DNA from: Flavihumibacter petaseus NBRC 106054
GTDB lineage: Bacteria; Bacteroidota; Bacteroidia; Chitinophagales; Chitinophagaceae
Direction of reading: 5' to 3'
NCBI RefSeq assembly: GCF_000974785.1
Contig: NZ_BBWV01000001.1
Span: 682,001-746,000, forward strand
DNA length: 64,000 nucleotides
Position 1 is the first letter of the stretch. Every line of letters begins with the position of its first letter. Under the pieces are notes generated by a model. It was not told where the DNA came from. It searched no databases and saw only the letters and a list, made by a program, of their open reading frames with translations. The position numbers and the translations under genes were made by a program. Shown here piece after piece: positions 34,462-42,123 of this stretch.

Positions 34462-36000
34462 CTATTTCTTTTTGCTTTCCTTATCGGAAAATTTATCCTT
34501 GTCACTATCCTTTTGTTCGGATCCTTCTTTCGCTTTGGCACCCATGTTGCCGAAATCCGATTTCTCTTCCACTCCTTCACTTTGATTGTATTGCTGGTGA
34601 GAAGCACCAAATTGATTTCCCTTGGGTTGTCCACCCTGGTCCTGGCGCATTTCATTGCCCTGCTGGCCCTGAGATGACTGGCCGCTTTGACTACTTTGTC
34701 CACTTTGTCCACTTTGTCCACTTTGACTACTTTGACTTTGACCACCCTGGTTGCTTTGGCTGCTGCCCTGGTTACCCCAGCTCTGACTGCCGCCGTATCC
34801 TCCCTGGTTACCCTGGCCGCTGTAACCCTGGTTGGAATAACCCTGGTCACCATAACCCGGGCCACTTCCAAAAGACTGGCTTCCCTGGCTCATGTTGCCA
34901 TGCTGACTTCCCTGGTTGTATCCCTGGCTGCCATAACCCTGTTGACCCTGCTGGCTGTTCCAGTCACGGTCCTGTGATCCCGATTGTCCGCCATACTGAC
35001 CCTGGTTGTGCTGACCCCCATATTGCTGCTGACCACCATATTGCTGACCGCCATATTGCTGACCGCCCTGGTGCATGCCGCCATACTGATGTTCTCCACC
35101 GTATTGCTGGTTACCCTGGTTGCCACCATATTGCTGGCCGCCCTGATCTCCGTATTGTTGATTGCCCCAACCCTGTGACCTGTTCCCCTGGTTACGGAAC
35201 TGAGAATTACCGAATCCTTCATTTTCACGGTAGCCCATATGTGTATTGCCTGAATTCTGGTTACCACCAAACTCCTGGTTGCCACCAAATCCACGATTGC
35301 CGATGCTTTGGCTGCCACCATAACCCTGGCTGCCGCCACGGTTACCATGGCCGCCATAGCCACCCTGGCTTCCGTAGCCACCTTGTCCGCCATAATTGCT
35401 TTGGCTGCCATAACCCTGCTCTCCACCCCATTGCTGGCTGCCGCCGTATCCCAGGCCACCCTGGTTGCGTCCACCCTGGCCCTGGCTACCGCCCCAGCTC
35501 TGGTTTCCTCCATAGCCCAGTCCTCCTTCTCTTTGGTTCCAGTCCTGGTTTCCTCCCCAACCCTGGTTGCCCCTGCTCTCCTGGCCAAACCGCCCGGAAG
35601 CGCCATAATCCCTGCCATAATCCTGTCCCCATCCTTGCTGGTAACCCCGGTTTTCACCACGGTAACCACCACCATAGAAACGATCATCTTCTTCATTACG
35701 GCCGCCACCATATCCTCTCTCGGAGTTGCCAAAATTCCTGTGGCCGTACTCCCTCCTTCCGGAAGACTGACCATAGTCATCGTCCTCATTGTCATAACCT
35801 CCCCAGCCGCGATTGCTGCGGGGACGCATGCCGGAATCATCAGAATATTCATCCTGGTAATCTTCACGTCTTTCATTCCGGTAATAGTCACTTTCCTGTC
35901 GGTCATCGTATCTTCCAAGGCCGCTATTGCGGGACTCGCGGCCACCTGACGGCCTGTCCTCCCTGCCTTGTTCATACTGGCTTGATCTGAACTTTTTCAT
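34462..36000 (-). CDS. Prion-like low-complexity protein rich in Gly, Gln, Tyr, Ser and Asn
   Basis: The start at 36000 (MKKFRSSQYEQ) is chosen because the upstream extension is unrelated in composition. Three zones are visible in 512 residues: residues 1-140, Arg/Asp/Glu/Tyr/Gly-rich (D-D-R-Q-E-S-D-Y-Y-R-N-E-R-R-E-D-Y); 140-470, Gly/Gln/Tyr/Asn/Ser-rich with repeats Q-Y-G-G, G-Y-G-S-Q, N-Q-G and S-G-Q-S; and a Lys/Asp/Ser/Glu-rich tail (last 40). No signal peptide or membrane segment, so cytosolic. No known domain. The layout resembles eukaryotic FUS/EWS-type phase-separating proteins; that comparison is mine. Nearby genes (DUF4142 lipoprotein, sigma-54 regulator) suggest a stress setting, an inference. 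The 9-bp DNA repeats behind S-G-Q are slippage-prone. Confidence 0.85.
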   Translation of the reverse strand: MKKFRSSQYEQGREDRPSGGRESRNSGLGRYDDRQESDYYRNERREDYQDEYSDDSGMRPRSNRGWGGYDNEDDDYGQSSGRREYGHRNFGNSERGYGGGRNEEDDRFYGGGYRGENRGYQQGWGQDYGRDYGASGRFGQESRGNQGWGGNQDWNQREGGLGYGGNQSWGGSQGQGGRNQGGLGYGGSQQWGGEQGYGSQSNYGGQGGYGSQGGYGGHGNRGGSQGYGGSQSIGNRGFGGNQEFGGNQNSGNTHMGYRENEGFGNSQFRNQGNRSQGWGNQQYGDQGGQQYGGNQGNQQYGGEHQYGGMHQGGQQYGGQQYGGQQQYGGQHNQGQYGGQSGSQDRDWNSQQGQQGYGSQGYNQGSQHGNMSQGSQSFGSGPGYGDQGYSNQGYSGQGNQGGYGGSQSWGNQGSSQSNQGGQSQSSQSGQSGQSGQSSQSGQSSQGQQGNEMRQDQGGQPKGNQFGASHQQYNQSEGVEEKSDFGNMGAKAKEGSEQKDSDKDKFSDKESKKK

Positions 36001-36091
36001 AACAATCGTTTTTTCTTTTTTAATGAATGTTTCAGGTTGAAAGCAGCATAAATTCCATACCATCCATGCTATCGGAAAGCCTGTTGCTACG

Positions 36092-36109
36092 TGTAGATGG
36101 GCTTCTACA
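36092..36109. repeat. Short hairpin TGTAGA-N6-TCTACA
   Basis: Perfect 6-bp arms around a 6-base loop, in the 165-base gap between the low-complexity gene and the DUF4142 gene. Could be an operator or a weak stem. Confidence 0.35.
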
Positions 36110-36165
36110 TCACGACTGGCAAATCCCTCCCCGATTCCGGTGTTTTCCCCATCATGCTGTCTTTC

Positions 36166-36786
36166 TTAACGCTTTACCTTTTTGACAATTTTTTCGATCG
36201 CCTGGGCTGAATCAAGGTGCATGTGAAGTACCGGCAATGTCTTCTGGATAAAGGCACGTATATCCGCATCTTTGGTTTTGTCGCTATACTTTTCAAACAA
36301 GTCAATGGTTTTTTTATGATCACTGACCATTTGATCCATATACTTGCGGTCAAACTTATTACCCTGGAGTTTCGCCATGTCATCAGCATGTTCCGGAGCC
36401 GTCTCAGCAGGAAGGGTTACATTCCTTCTGCCGGCCATTGTCTCTACTTCCCTGTTTGCTGCCTCATGATCGCGGATCAGCACGCCAGAGAAGCGTTTCA
36501 CGTCTTCGCTCAGGCCTTTCTCCTGGCCCATGCGCGCTGCAGTAACTTCATGCCGGCCTCCGGCAGCAGCGCGTACGAGAAACTCGGCACCGTCCTTATC
36601 CGTACTTACTGTATCCGTTCTGCCAAGTGTGGCCGTTGACGAATCACGGTTAAGCAAACCCGAATCATTTTTTGTAGTCTCTTTTGACTCATTCGCAGAG
36701 TCCGCGTCATTCACGGCCTGCCTTGTTTCATTGTTACAGGCGGCAGCGAGTACCACACAGGCTGCCAGCATCAGGTTGTTTTTCAT
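36166..36786 (-). CDS. DUF4142 helical lipoprotein
   Basis: A 206-residue lipoprotein (signal ending L-A-A-A-C-N-N-E). Residues about 65-205 form the four-helix DUF4142 bundle (E-F-L-V-R-A-A-A-G-G, then H-E-A-A-N-R-E, D-R-K-Y-M-D-Q-M-V-S-D-H-K-K-T-I-D-L-F, and L-P-V-L-H-M-H-L-D-S-A). The His-rich helices resemble ferritin-like or DUF305 proteins and may bind metal; that is inference. Members are often linked to envelope or oxidative stress. Same strand as the low-complexity gene, 165 bases upstream of it. Confidence 0.85.
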   Translation of the reverse strand: MKNNLMLAACVVLAAACNNETRQAVNDADSANESKETTKNDSGLLNRDSSTATLGRTDTVSTDKDGAEFLVRAAAGGRHEVTAARMGQEKGLSEDVKRFSGVLIRDHEAANREVETMAGRRNVTLPAETAPEHADDMAKLQGNKFDRKYMDQMVSDHKKTIDLFEKYSDKTKDADIRAFIQKTLPVLHMHLDSAQAIEKIVKKVKR

Positions 36787-36897
36787 ACCAAATGATTTTA
36801 TTGATCCGGTCAGAAATTATGGTGCCATCCGGAATAACGGGGCTTTTGGTATGCTTTATGTTGCCTTTTCTATACGATTGTTCGTCAAATAAAGCCT

Positions 36898-37176
36898 ATG
36901 ATGCTCCTTCATTTTGAATGCAGGTTCAAAATCAACACACAAGTATATGATGCCATCATATACCCTTCAACGGCTGTAGACCAAAGTGGATTCCCGCGTT
37001 TTTTCCGGGTTCTGCTCAATGGAGCACCTTTTGGAATGCTGATGCGTACAGAACAGCACTGGCAGTGTCCGGCAGAACGCCCCCACTACCTGATTGAAGA
37101 AATTGGCGAACAGATCACCCTGTGGTACCAGTCCCTCACCGGCAATATTGTTCCCTCCATTCTTAAGAGTGTTTAA
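36898..37176 (+). CDS. Small hypothetical protein (92 residues)
   Basis: An ATG-ATG pair at 36898/36901 starts a 91-92 residue frame with a protein-like composition, including F-F-R-V-L-L-N-G-A-P-F-G-M and a Trp pair (H-W-Q-C, L-W-Y-Q). No signal, membrane segment or known motif was recognised. It faces away from DUF4142 and is followed after 55 bases by a small membrane protein gene. Function unknown. Confidence 0.55.
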   Translation: MMLLHFECRFKINTQVYDAIIYPSTAVDQSGFPRFFRVLLNGAPFGMLMRTEQHWQCPAERPHYLIEEIGEQITLWYQSLTGNIVPSILKSV

Positions 37177-37231
37177 ACTTCTACATTTTTTGTGCTGGGC
37201 ATGAATATTTTATTCCCCAGTAAAAAAAGTC

Positions 37232-37510
37232 ATGAAACACATTCGTATTGGTTACCTCCTGGTTACCACCTGGCTTTTGGCCATCACAACAGAAATTTTT
37301 GCCCAGGATAAGATCGTAATTGACAAAGATCAGGCCGCCGGCTTCCTGGAAAGAAACTGGATCTGGCTAAGTATTGTTGCGCTTGCAATTCTGATCATCA
37401 TTTTTTCAGGGTCAGGACGTCGCCGTGCATCCACAACCACCACCACCAAAGTCGTAAAGGATGATGTGGGCAACGTGACAAGGGTGGAAACCACAAAGAC
37501 CAGTGAATAA
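37232..37510 (+). CDS. Small single-span membrane protein (92 residues)
   Basis: A signal peptide (to about residue 24, I-F-A-Q-D), a short periplasmic stretch, a transmembrane helix (about 44-62, W-L-S-I-V-A-L-A-I-L-I-I-I-F), an Arg-rich stop (G-R-R-R-A) and a Thr/Lys tail. No family recognised. It precedes the sigma-54 response regulator by 13 bases, so the two are probably co-transcribed. Confidence 0.7.
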   Translation: MKHIRIGYLLVTTWLLAITTEIFAQDKIVIDKDQAAGFLERNWIWLSIVALAILIIIFSGSGRRRASTTTTTKVVKDDVGNVTRVETTKTSE

Positions 37511-37523
37511 TAAATAATGCAAA

Positions 37524-38981
37524 GTGAAAAGGATACTGATCATAGATGATGATCCGGACATATGTTTCCTTGTAGAACGGCTCCTACAGCATCAGGGTCA
37601 TGAGACCTTTTCGGTCAACCATCCGCGGAAGGCGTTACAGCAACTGGAGAAAACAGCCTACGACCTTGTCATTACCGATTTCCGGCTCGAAAGCATGGAC
37701 GGTAATGAACTTATGGCAAGGATCCGATCAAAATATCCCATTCCCGTAATTGTAATTTCCGGATATAATAATGTGCGCAAAGCTGTGGAAAGTATCCGCG
37801 GCGGCGCATATGACTTCATTCTTAAACCGATAGAAGCCGACCAGTTGCTGACTGTTGTCGAAAGTGCCCTTGCAGCACCGCCACCAGCCATCAGCCCCGA
37901 TTCTGCCGCACCTGTAAGTACCGGTCAGGCGGCCCCGGAACTTGCAGGATTCAGTTCCGGCCACTACCTGGTTGGAGAAAGTGAAACCTTCCGTAAAATC
38001 ATGCAACAGATCAAACTGGTTGCCTCTACCGATTACAGTGTAATCCTTTATGGCGAAAGCGGAACCGGCAAAGAAGCCATAGCCCGGGAGATTCACCAGA
38101 GCAGCGGTAGAAAACAGTTTCCCTTTGTAGCGATCGACTGCGGGGCATTGTCCAACGAACTCGCCGGCAGCGAGCTGTTCGGCCATGAGAAGGGCGCCTT
38201 TACCGGTGCTGTTGGTCAGAAAACAGGAAGCTTTGAAGCAGCGAGTGGTGGCACCATTTTTCTCGATGAAGTGGCGAATCTTTCCTATAGCATCCAGGTA
38301 TCGTTGTTAAGGGTACTGCAGGAAAGAAAAATCCGGCCTGTCGGTGGCATGCGTGAAATTGAGATCGATGTCCGCATCATCGTAGCCAGCAACGAACGCC
38401 TTTGGGCCAAATGCCGGAACGGCACCTTCAGGGAAGATCTATTCCACCGCCTTAATGAATTTAATATTGAAATACCGCCGCTCCGGGACAGGAAAGGGGA
38501 TATTCCGTTGTTTGCCCGTCATTTCCTCAAACTCGCCAATAGTGAACTGAACAAAAACATCCTCGGCTTTTCCGAAGATGCGCTCGGCACACTCGTACAT
38601 TACGATTGGCCCGGCAACCTTCGTGAATTACAAAATGTTGTAAAGCGCTCGGCCTTACTCAGTGAGAATGAATGGGTCACTGCCGATGCGCTGCCCCAGG
38701 AAATCACGAACCCCGGGTTGCGACAGCCAATACTGGAACAGGAACAGTCCATTCCCGCCAAAGCGCGTACTGAATCACCGCCGCCCGAAAAATACCGGTC
38801 ACTGAAACTGTCCTCTATTGATTACGAATACGAACTGATCCAGAAAACCCTCAGGGACAACAACAACAACAAATCAAAGGCAGCCAGAATATTGAATATC
38901 GACAGAAAGACGCTTTACAACAAGATCGCCCTGTATGAAGAATTGCTGCGCAGGCGCGCAACGGGTGATGAGCCTTCCTGA
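37524..38981 (+). CDS. Sigma-54-dependent response regulator (NtrC family)
   Basis: A GTG start (no in-frame ATG nearby). Receiver domain 1-120 with D-D-D pocket and phospho-acceptor Asp52 in V-I-T-D-F; sigma-54 AAA+ domain about 160-385 with Walker A G-E-S-G-T-G-K-E, the sigma-54 contact loop G-A-F-T-G-A, Walker B G-T-I-F-L-D-E and the arginine finger region R-E-D-L-F-H-R-L; and a Fis-type helix-turn-helix at 440-480 (A-A-R-I-L-N-I-D-R-K-T-L-Y). It activates sigma-54 promoters when phosphorylated. A partner kinase is not adjacent, but the poly-HAMP kinase region lies 6 kb away. Confidence 0.95.
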   Translation: MKRILIIDDDPDICFLVERLLQHQGHETFSVNHPRKALQQLEKTAYDLVITDFRLESMDGNELMARIRSKYPIPVIVISGYNNVRKAVESIRGGAYDFILKPIEADQLLTVVESALAAPPPAISPDSAAPVSTGQAAPELAGFSSGHYLVGESETFRKIMQQIKLVASTDYSVILYGESGTGKEAIAREIHQSSGRKQFPFVAIDCGALSNELAGSELFGHEKGAFTGAVGQKTGSFEAASGGTIFLDEVANLSYSIQVSLLRVLQERKIRPVGGMREIEIDVRIIVASNERLWAKCRNGTFREDLFHRLNEFNIEIPPLRDRKGDIPLFARHFLKLANSELNKNILGFSEDALGTLVHYDWPGNLRELQNVVKRSALLSENEWVTADALPQEITNPGLRQPILEQEQSIPAKARTESPPPEKYRSLKLSSIDYEYELIQKTLRDNNNNKSKAARILNIDRKTLYNKIALYEELLRRRATGDEPS

Positions 38982-39026
38982 CGATTTCACACCTGAAGCT
39001 GGCATCGGTTTTTTAATCTCCGTTTT

Positions 39027-39503
39027 ATGAAAAAGGAACTTCCATATGCGAAAGCAGAACTCAATAACGCCGTGATCACGGAACTGGAACATCCGATTCA
39101 TGTGATGTTTCATGTCAGTTTCCCCGACGGCTATGAAAACATTTTTTTTACAGATCCGGAAAGCGGCAGGTGGCTCGAACAGGATCTCGGCCCAACTGAT
39201 CTTGCAGAAGCCATCGGCCAGCTGACTGCCTGCCAGCCGGACCTGGAAAAATCCCTCCGAAAACTCAGGTGGATCAGTGAAATCCAGTTGGGCAGGAATA
39301 TCCTTTTTGGCTTCCTGCAGTTCAACCTGTCGCAGTTCAACGCATTTGAGATCTATCATGCCAATCACCGATACCTGTTTACAATCGTCCGCATCAACGA
39401 CGCTTTATGGCAGGTATTCCGGCCCGAAAAAGACGCCGACTGGAATGACAAGGATGATCTGCTGCAATGGCTGCCTGAAATTCTGGAGGCCCATAGTTTT
39501 TAA
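39027..39503 (+). CDS. Hypothetical protein (158 residues)
   Basis: A cytosolic-looking protein of 158 residues, with a beta-rich start (V-M-F-H-V-S-F-P-D-G-Y-E-N-I-F-F) and helices towards the end (L-L-Q-W-L-P-E-I-L). No family recognised. It starts 45 bases after the sigma-54 regulator and shares its direction; three short unknown genes follow in a tight row, suggesting one transcription unit. Confidence 0.65.
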   Translation: MKKELPYAKAELNNAVITELEHPIHVMFHVSFPDGYENIFFTDPESGRWLEQDLGPTDLAEAIGQLTACQPDLEKSLRKLRWISEIQLGRNILFGFLQFNLSQFNAFEIYHANHRYLFTIVRINDALWQVFRPEKDADWNDKDDLLQWLPEILEAHSF

Positions 39504-39512
39504 ACAACGGTT

Positions 39513-39692
39513 ATGGAAAATATAAACAGCGAAGCAAATGACATCCTGAACGACCTGATCGAAATCAATAACGAGGGGATGGACCTCAAAACAGCTATTA
39601 CGATTGATGTCAGGGCACTGATAAAAAAACAAAAAGTTGAGTTGAAAAGCATTCACGATAAAATCAGGCTGTTGAGAGACAGCCATAAATAA
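39513..39692 (+). CDS. Small charged helical protein (59 residues)
   Basis: ATG at 39513, stop TAA at 39690-39692; 9 bases after the previous gene and 9 before the next, so operon spacing supports it. The product (MENINSEANDIL...) is acidic at the start and Lys-rich near the end (I-K-K-Q-K-V-E-L-K-S-I) and looks like one or two helices. No family recognised. Confidence 0.6.
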   Translation: MENINSEANDILNDLIEINNEGMDLKTAITIDVRALIKKQKVELKSIHDKIRLLRDSHK

Positions 39693-39701
39693 ATTTCAGC
39701 C

Positions 39702-40298
39702 GTGGAAAACAGTAAACCTTTGCAGGCCACTACGAATATCCCCTTTCAGATTGCAGGCGGTACCCAAACCATCTGTCTTGAACTCAGCGCTGAAAGTGTT
39801 CTTAAAGCTCATGTGAAATTCCAGGTCGGTTCGGCAAGATTGCTGAATGTTAATGAATGGAACTCCGGTACCGGGTGGCGGGGCCATTTCGAATCGGTAT
39901 TGCTCAATGCAAAGGGAAAGAAATTGGATGGTCTCGCAGAAAAAGGTACCTTCATACACCTGCGCCGTAATACAGGCCCCGGCAGAAAAAATGAACTCTG
40001 GTTTGCTGTAGAGTCCATAGAATCAGGAGGTGCCAAAGATGAGGATACGTCGTTTTTCTCCATTCGCCTGAGGCCTTGTCCCGAACCCGGTTCAACCGTA
40101 TTCCAGGAAAACTATTTCTTCCAGACCACTACCACCTTCAACCTACTGCTCTATCGCCGCGCCCTTGTGCTGTATGGATGTCTCATTACCCGCAACGACC
40201 AGGAAGAGGACGCCGATAAACCTTCGCCGCCGTTACCCTGGAAAGAACTTTTCCAGTATGTGTTTGCTGCTGATGCCGCGAAAATTTCATCGTTATGA
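39702..40298 (+). CDS. Hypothetical protein (198 residues, GTG start)
   Basis: A GTG start at 39702 and a stop that overlaps the next gene's ATG (ATGA at 40295-40298), so it is coupled to the SMP-30 gene. No membrane segment or signal. It is beta-rich (H-V-K-F-Q-V-G-S-A, W-R-G-H-F-E-S-V-L-L) with a final helix. No family recognised. Fourth gene of the row after the sigma-54 regulator. Confidence 0.65.
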   Translation: MENSKPLQATTNIPFQIAGGTQTICLELSAESVLKAHVKFQVGSARLLNVNEWNSGTGWRGHFESVLLNAKGKKLDGLAEKGTFIHLRRNTGPGRKNELWFAVESIESGGAKDEDTSFFSIRLRPCPEPGSTVFQENYFFQTTTTFNLLLYRRALVLYGCLITRNDQEEDADKPSPPLPWKELFQYVFAADAAKISSL

Positions 40299-41158
40299 TT
40301 GCTGCCGATAAATTAACCCCCTCCCTTCAGCCGGTCTTTTGCCATGGCAAATTTTCCGAAAGTCCGCTATGGCTCCCCTGCGGGCACTGGCTGTTTTCCG
40401 ATGTGGAAGAAGGGAATCTCTGGGAGCTGAGAAACGGCCAGTGCCGCCGCTCTGATTTTACCAAAAGGCTGGTGCCACCCACCCCGCATCCACTGCATAG
40501 CAGTCACACCGGGCCAAATGGCCTCGCCACTACACCGCAGGGAAATTTACTGGTTTGTCATCATGGTCATCATGCCCTGCTGATCATTGATGATTTCGGG
40601 TGCAGGAAACTGGTCTCGTATTACAATGGCCGTCCTTTCAACAGCCCGAATGACATTGCCGTAAAAGCAGACGGGCGGATCTATTTTACTGATCCGCCTT
40701 ACGGTCTTAAGGACCAGAGACTTCATCCGGGGTATTTTCAATCCACTGCCGGCACTTACCTGTTCTATAAGGAAGAATGTATCAAGATCGACGATACACT
40801 GCAATATCCCAACGGAATCTGCTTTTCGCCGGATGAGCAACTACTGTATATCAGTTCCAATCATCCCGACGAGAAGATGATCCTGGTATTCCGGGTACAG
40901 GCGAACGGTCACCTGTCTCCCCCGCGGCAGTTTGCTGCCTTTAACAGCGATGGTATGACCACAGACAGGGATGGCAATCTTTACCTGACCGGTTCCGACG
41001 CCGTGATCAAACTCGATTACAGGGGAAATTTTAAAGGCTCATCGCCATTTCCGGGGATGACCACCAATATCGCTTTCGGCGGCCATAGCGGGAAGGAACT
41101 GCTCGTTACAGCAGGTGAAAATGTATTCCTGTTTGAAGAAGGGCTGAAGTTTAACTAG
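40295..41158 (+). CDS. SMP-30/gluconolactonase/LRE-family protein
   Basis: A 287-residue six-bladed propeller with SMP-30 motifs: E-S-P-L-W-L-P, G-P-N-G-L-A, N-S-P-N-D-I-A-V, I-Y-F-T-D-P-P-Y-G and Y-P-N-G-I-C-F-S-P-D. The Glu, Asn and Asp of these motifs are the usual metal ligands. Members hydrolyse sugar lactones or organophosphate-like esters. No signal peptide. It overlaps the preceding gene's stop by 4 bases and converges on the flavin oxidoreductase gene with an 8-base tail overlap. Confidence 0.85.
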   Translation: MIAADKLTPSLQPVFCHGKFSESPLWLPCGHWLFSDVEEGNLWELRNGQCRRSDFTKRLVPPTPHPLHSSHTGPNGLATTPQGNLLVCHHGHHALLIIDDFGCRKLVSYYNGRPFNSPNDIAVKADGRIYFTDPPYGLKDQRLHPGYFQSTAGTYLFYKEECIKIDDTLQYPNGICFSPDEQLLYISSNHPDEKMILVFRVQANGHLSPPRQFAAFNSDGMTTDRDGNLYLTGSDAVIKLDYRGNFKGSSPFPGMTTNIAFGGHSGKELLVTAGENVFLFEEGLKFN

Positions 41159-42095
41159 CCTTCCCGAAATCGCTGATAAACTGCTCCTGTTCGCGGTTGA
41201 TATTATGAAGGATCACCCGCTCGGCTCCCATTTGCAGGTACTGCCTCGCTTTTTCTTTCAGCGCCTGCATGTCGGTAAAGATCTCAACATTTTCAGCCAC
41301 CTGTTCCTTAGTAATCTTCTCAGTAGCGCGATCGAAATCCTCAACTCGGTGCAACCCTTCGAGTTCCTTCATGCCCACCATATTGCTGCGCCACTGATGA
41401 AGTGCGCCCGCCAGTGCCTGGTCACGATCAGGATGATAGGTAAAAGAATATTGTACAAAGAATGGCTTTTCACTGCCCGCTTTGCTGCGGAACAGATTGA
41501 TCTTCTTTTGCAGTGCCGTAAGATCTCCACCTGTGGTCAGTAAACCATCTGCCCAGTCACCCGCCCAGGCAGCTGTAGCCTCTGAAATCGCTGCACAAAA
41601 GATCCGGGGCGATTGCTTCGGAAGACTGTATAATCTCGCTTCCTGTACGGTGATCAGTCCGCGATGACTTACTTTTTTTCCGTTAAGTAAATCCCTGATC
41701 ACCACGGCACATTCCTTCAGCCGTTCATTCCGGAGATGCTTGTCAGGCCACCGGTCGCCGGTAATGCATTCGTTGATGGCCTCACCACTGCCCAGCTCAA
41801 GCGTAAAGCGATCCGGGAACATTTCCGTTAACGTCGCCGCGGCCTGGGCCACGATCGCAGGATGATAGCGTTGCCCCGGTGCACAGATCACACTGTACGG
41901 CACCGATGTGGCATGCATCGCCGCCCCCAGCCAGCTGAACGAAAACCCGCTGTTTCCCTGCCGCACACTCCACGGATGAAAATGGTCAGAACTGTGTATG
42001 CCCTCAAACCCTGCTGCCTCCGCAAGCTGAACCAGGCGCAACAGGTGCCCCGGCGAAAACTGTTCATGTGAAGCGTGATAACAGATGATCCCCAT
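41151..42095 (-). CDS. LLM-class flavin-dependent oxidoreductase (non-F420 type)
   Basis: The ATG at 42095 (M-G-I-I-C-Y-H-A-S-H-E-Q-F) gives a 314-residue luciferase-like barrel; the frame extends upstream without support. S-S-D-H-F-H-P-W and the E-L-G-S-G-E-A-I-N-E segment fit the bacterial-luciferase-like monooxygenase family, and the start matches a probable non-F420 flavinoid oxidoreductase subgroup. The substrate is unknown. It overlaps the end of SMP-30 and follows the MFS gene, whose stop at 42124 is 29 bases upstream. Confidence 0.82.
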   Translation of the reverse strand: MGIICYHASHEQFSPGHLLRLVQLAEAAGFEGIHSSDHFHPWSVRQGNSGFSFSWLGAAMHATSVPYSVICAPGQRYHPAIVAQAAATLTEMFPDRFTLELGSGEAINECITGDRWPDKHLRNERLKECAVVIRDLLNGKKVSHRGLITVQEARLYSLPKQSPRIFCAAISEATAAWAGDWADGLLTTGGDLTALQKKINLFRSKAGSEKPFFVQYSFTYHPDRDQALAGALHQWRSNMVGMKELEGLHRVEDFDRATEKITKEQVAENVEIFTDMQALKEKARQYLQMGAERVILHNINREQEQFISDFGKAS

Positions 42096-42123
42096 GGCGG
42101 AATAAACAAAATTCGCGTGCCAG

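Noticed and set aside
34674-35990. Long plus-strand frame of 438 residues opposite the low-complexity gene
   Set aside because: Pro/His/Cys-rich antisense of a Gly/Gln/Tyr repeat; the repetitive codons keep the other frame open. The minus-strand product has a start, charged ends and a terminator.
36898-37176. Small 92-residue frame as a chance ORF
   Set aside because: Doubt kept but not accepted: composition is protein-like and the next small gene follows closely, so it was listed with moderate confidence.
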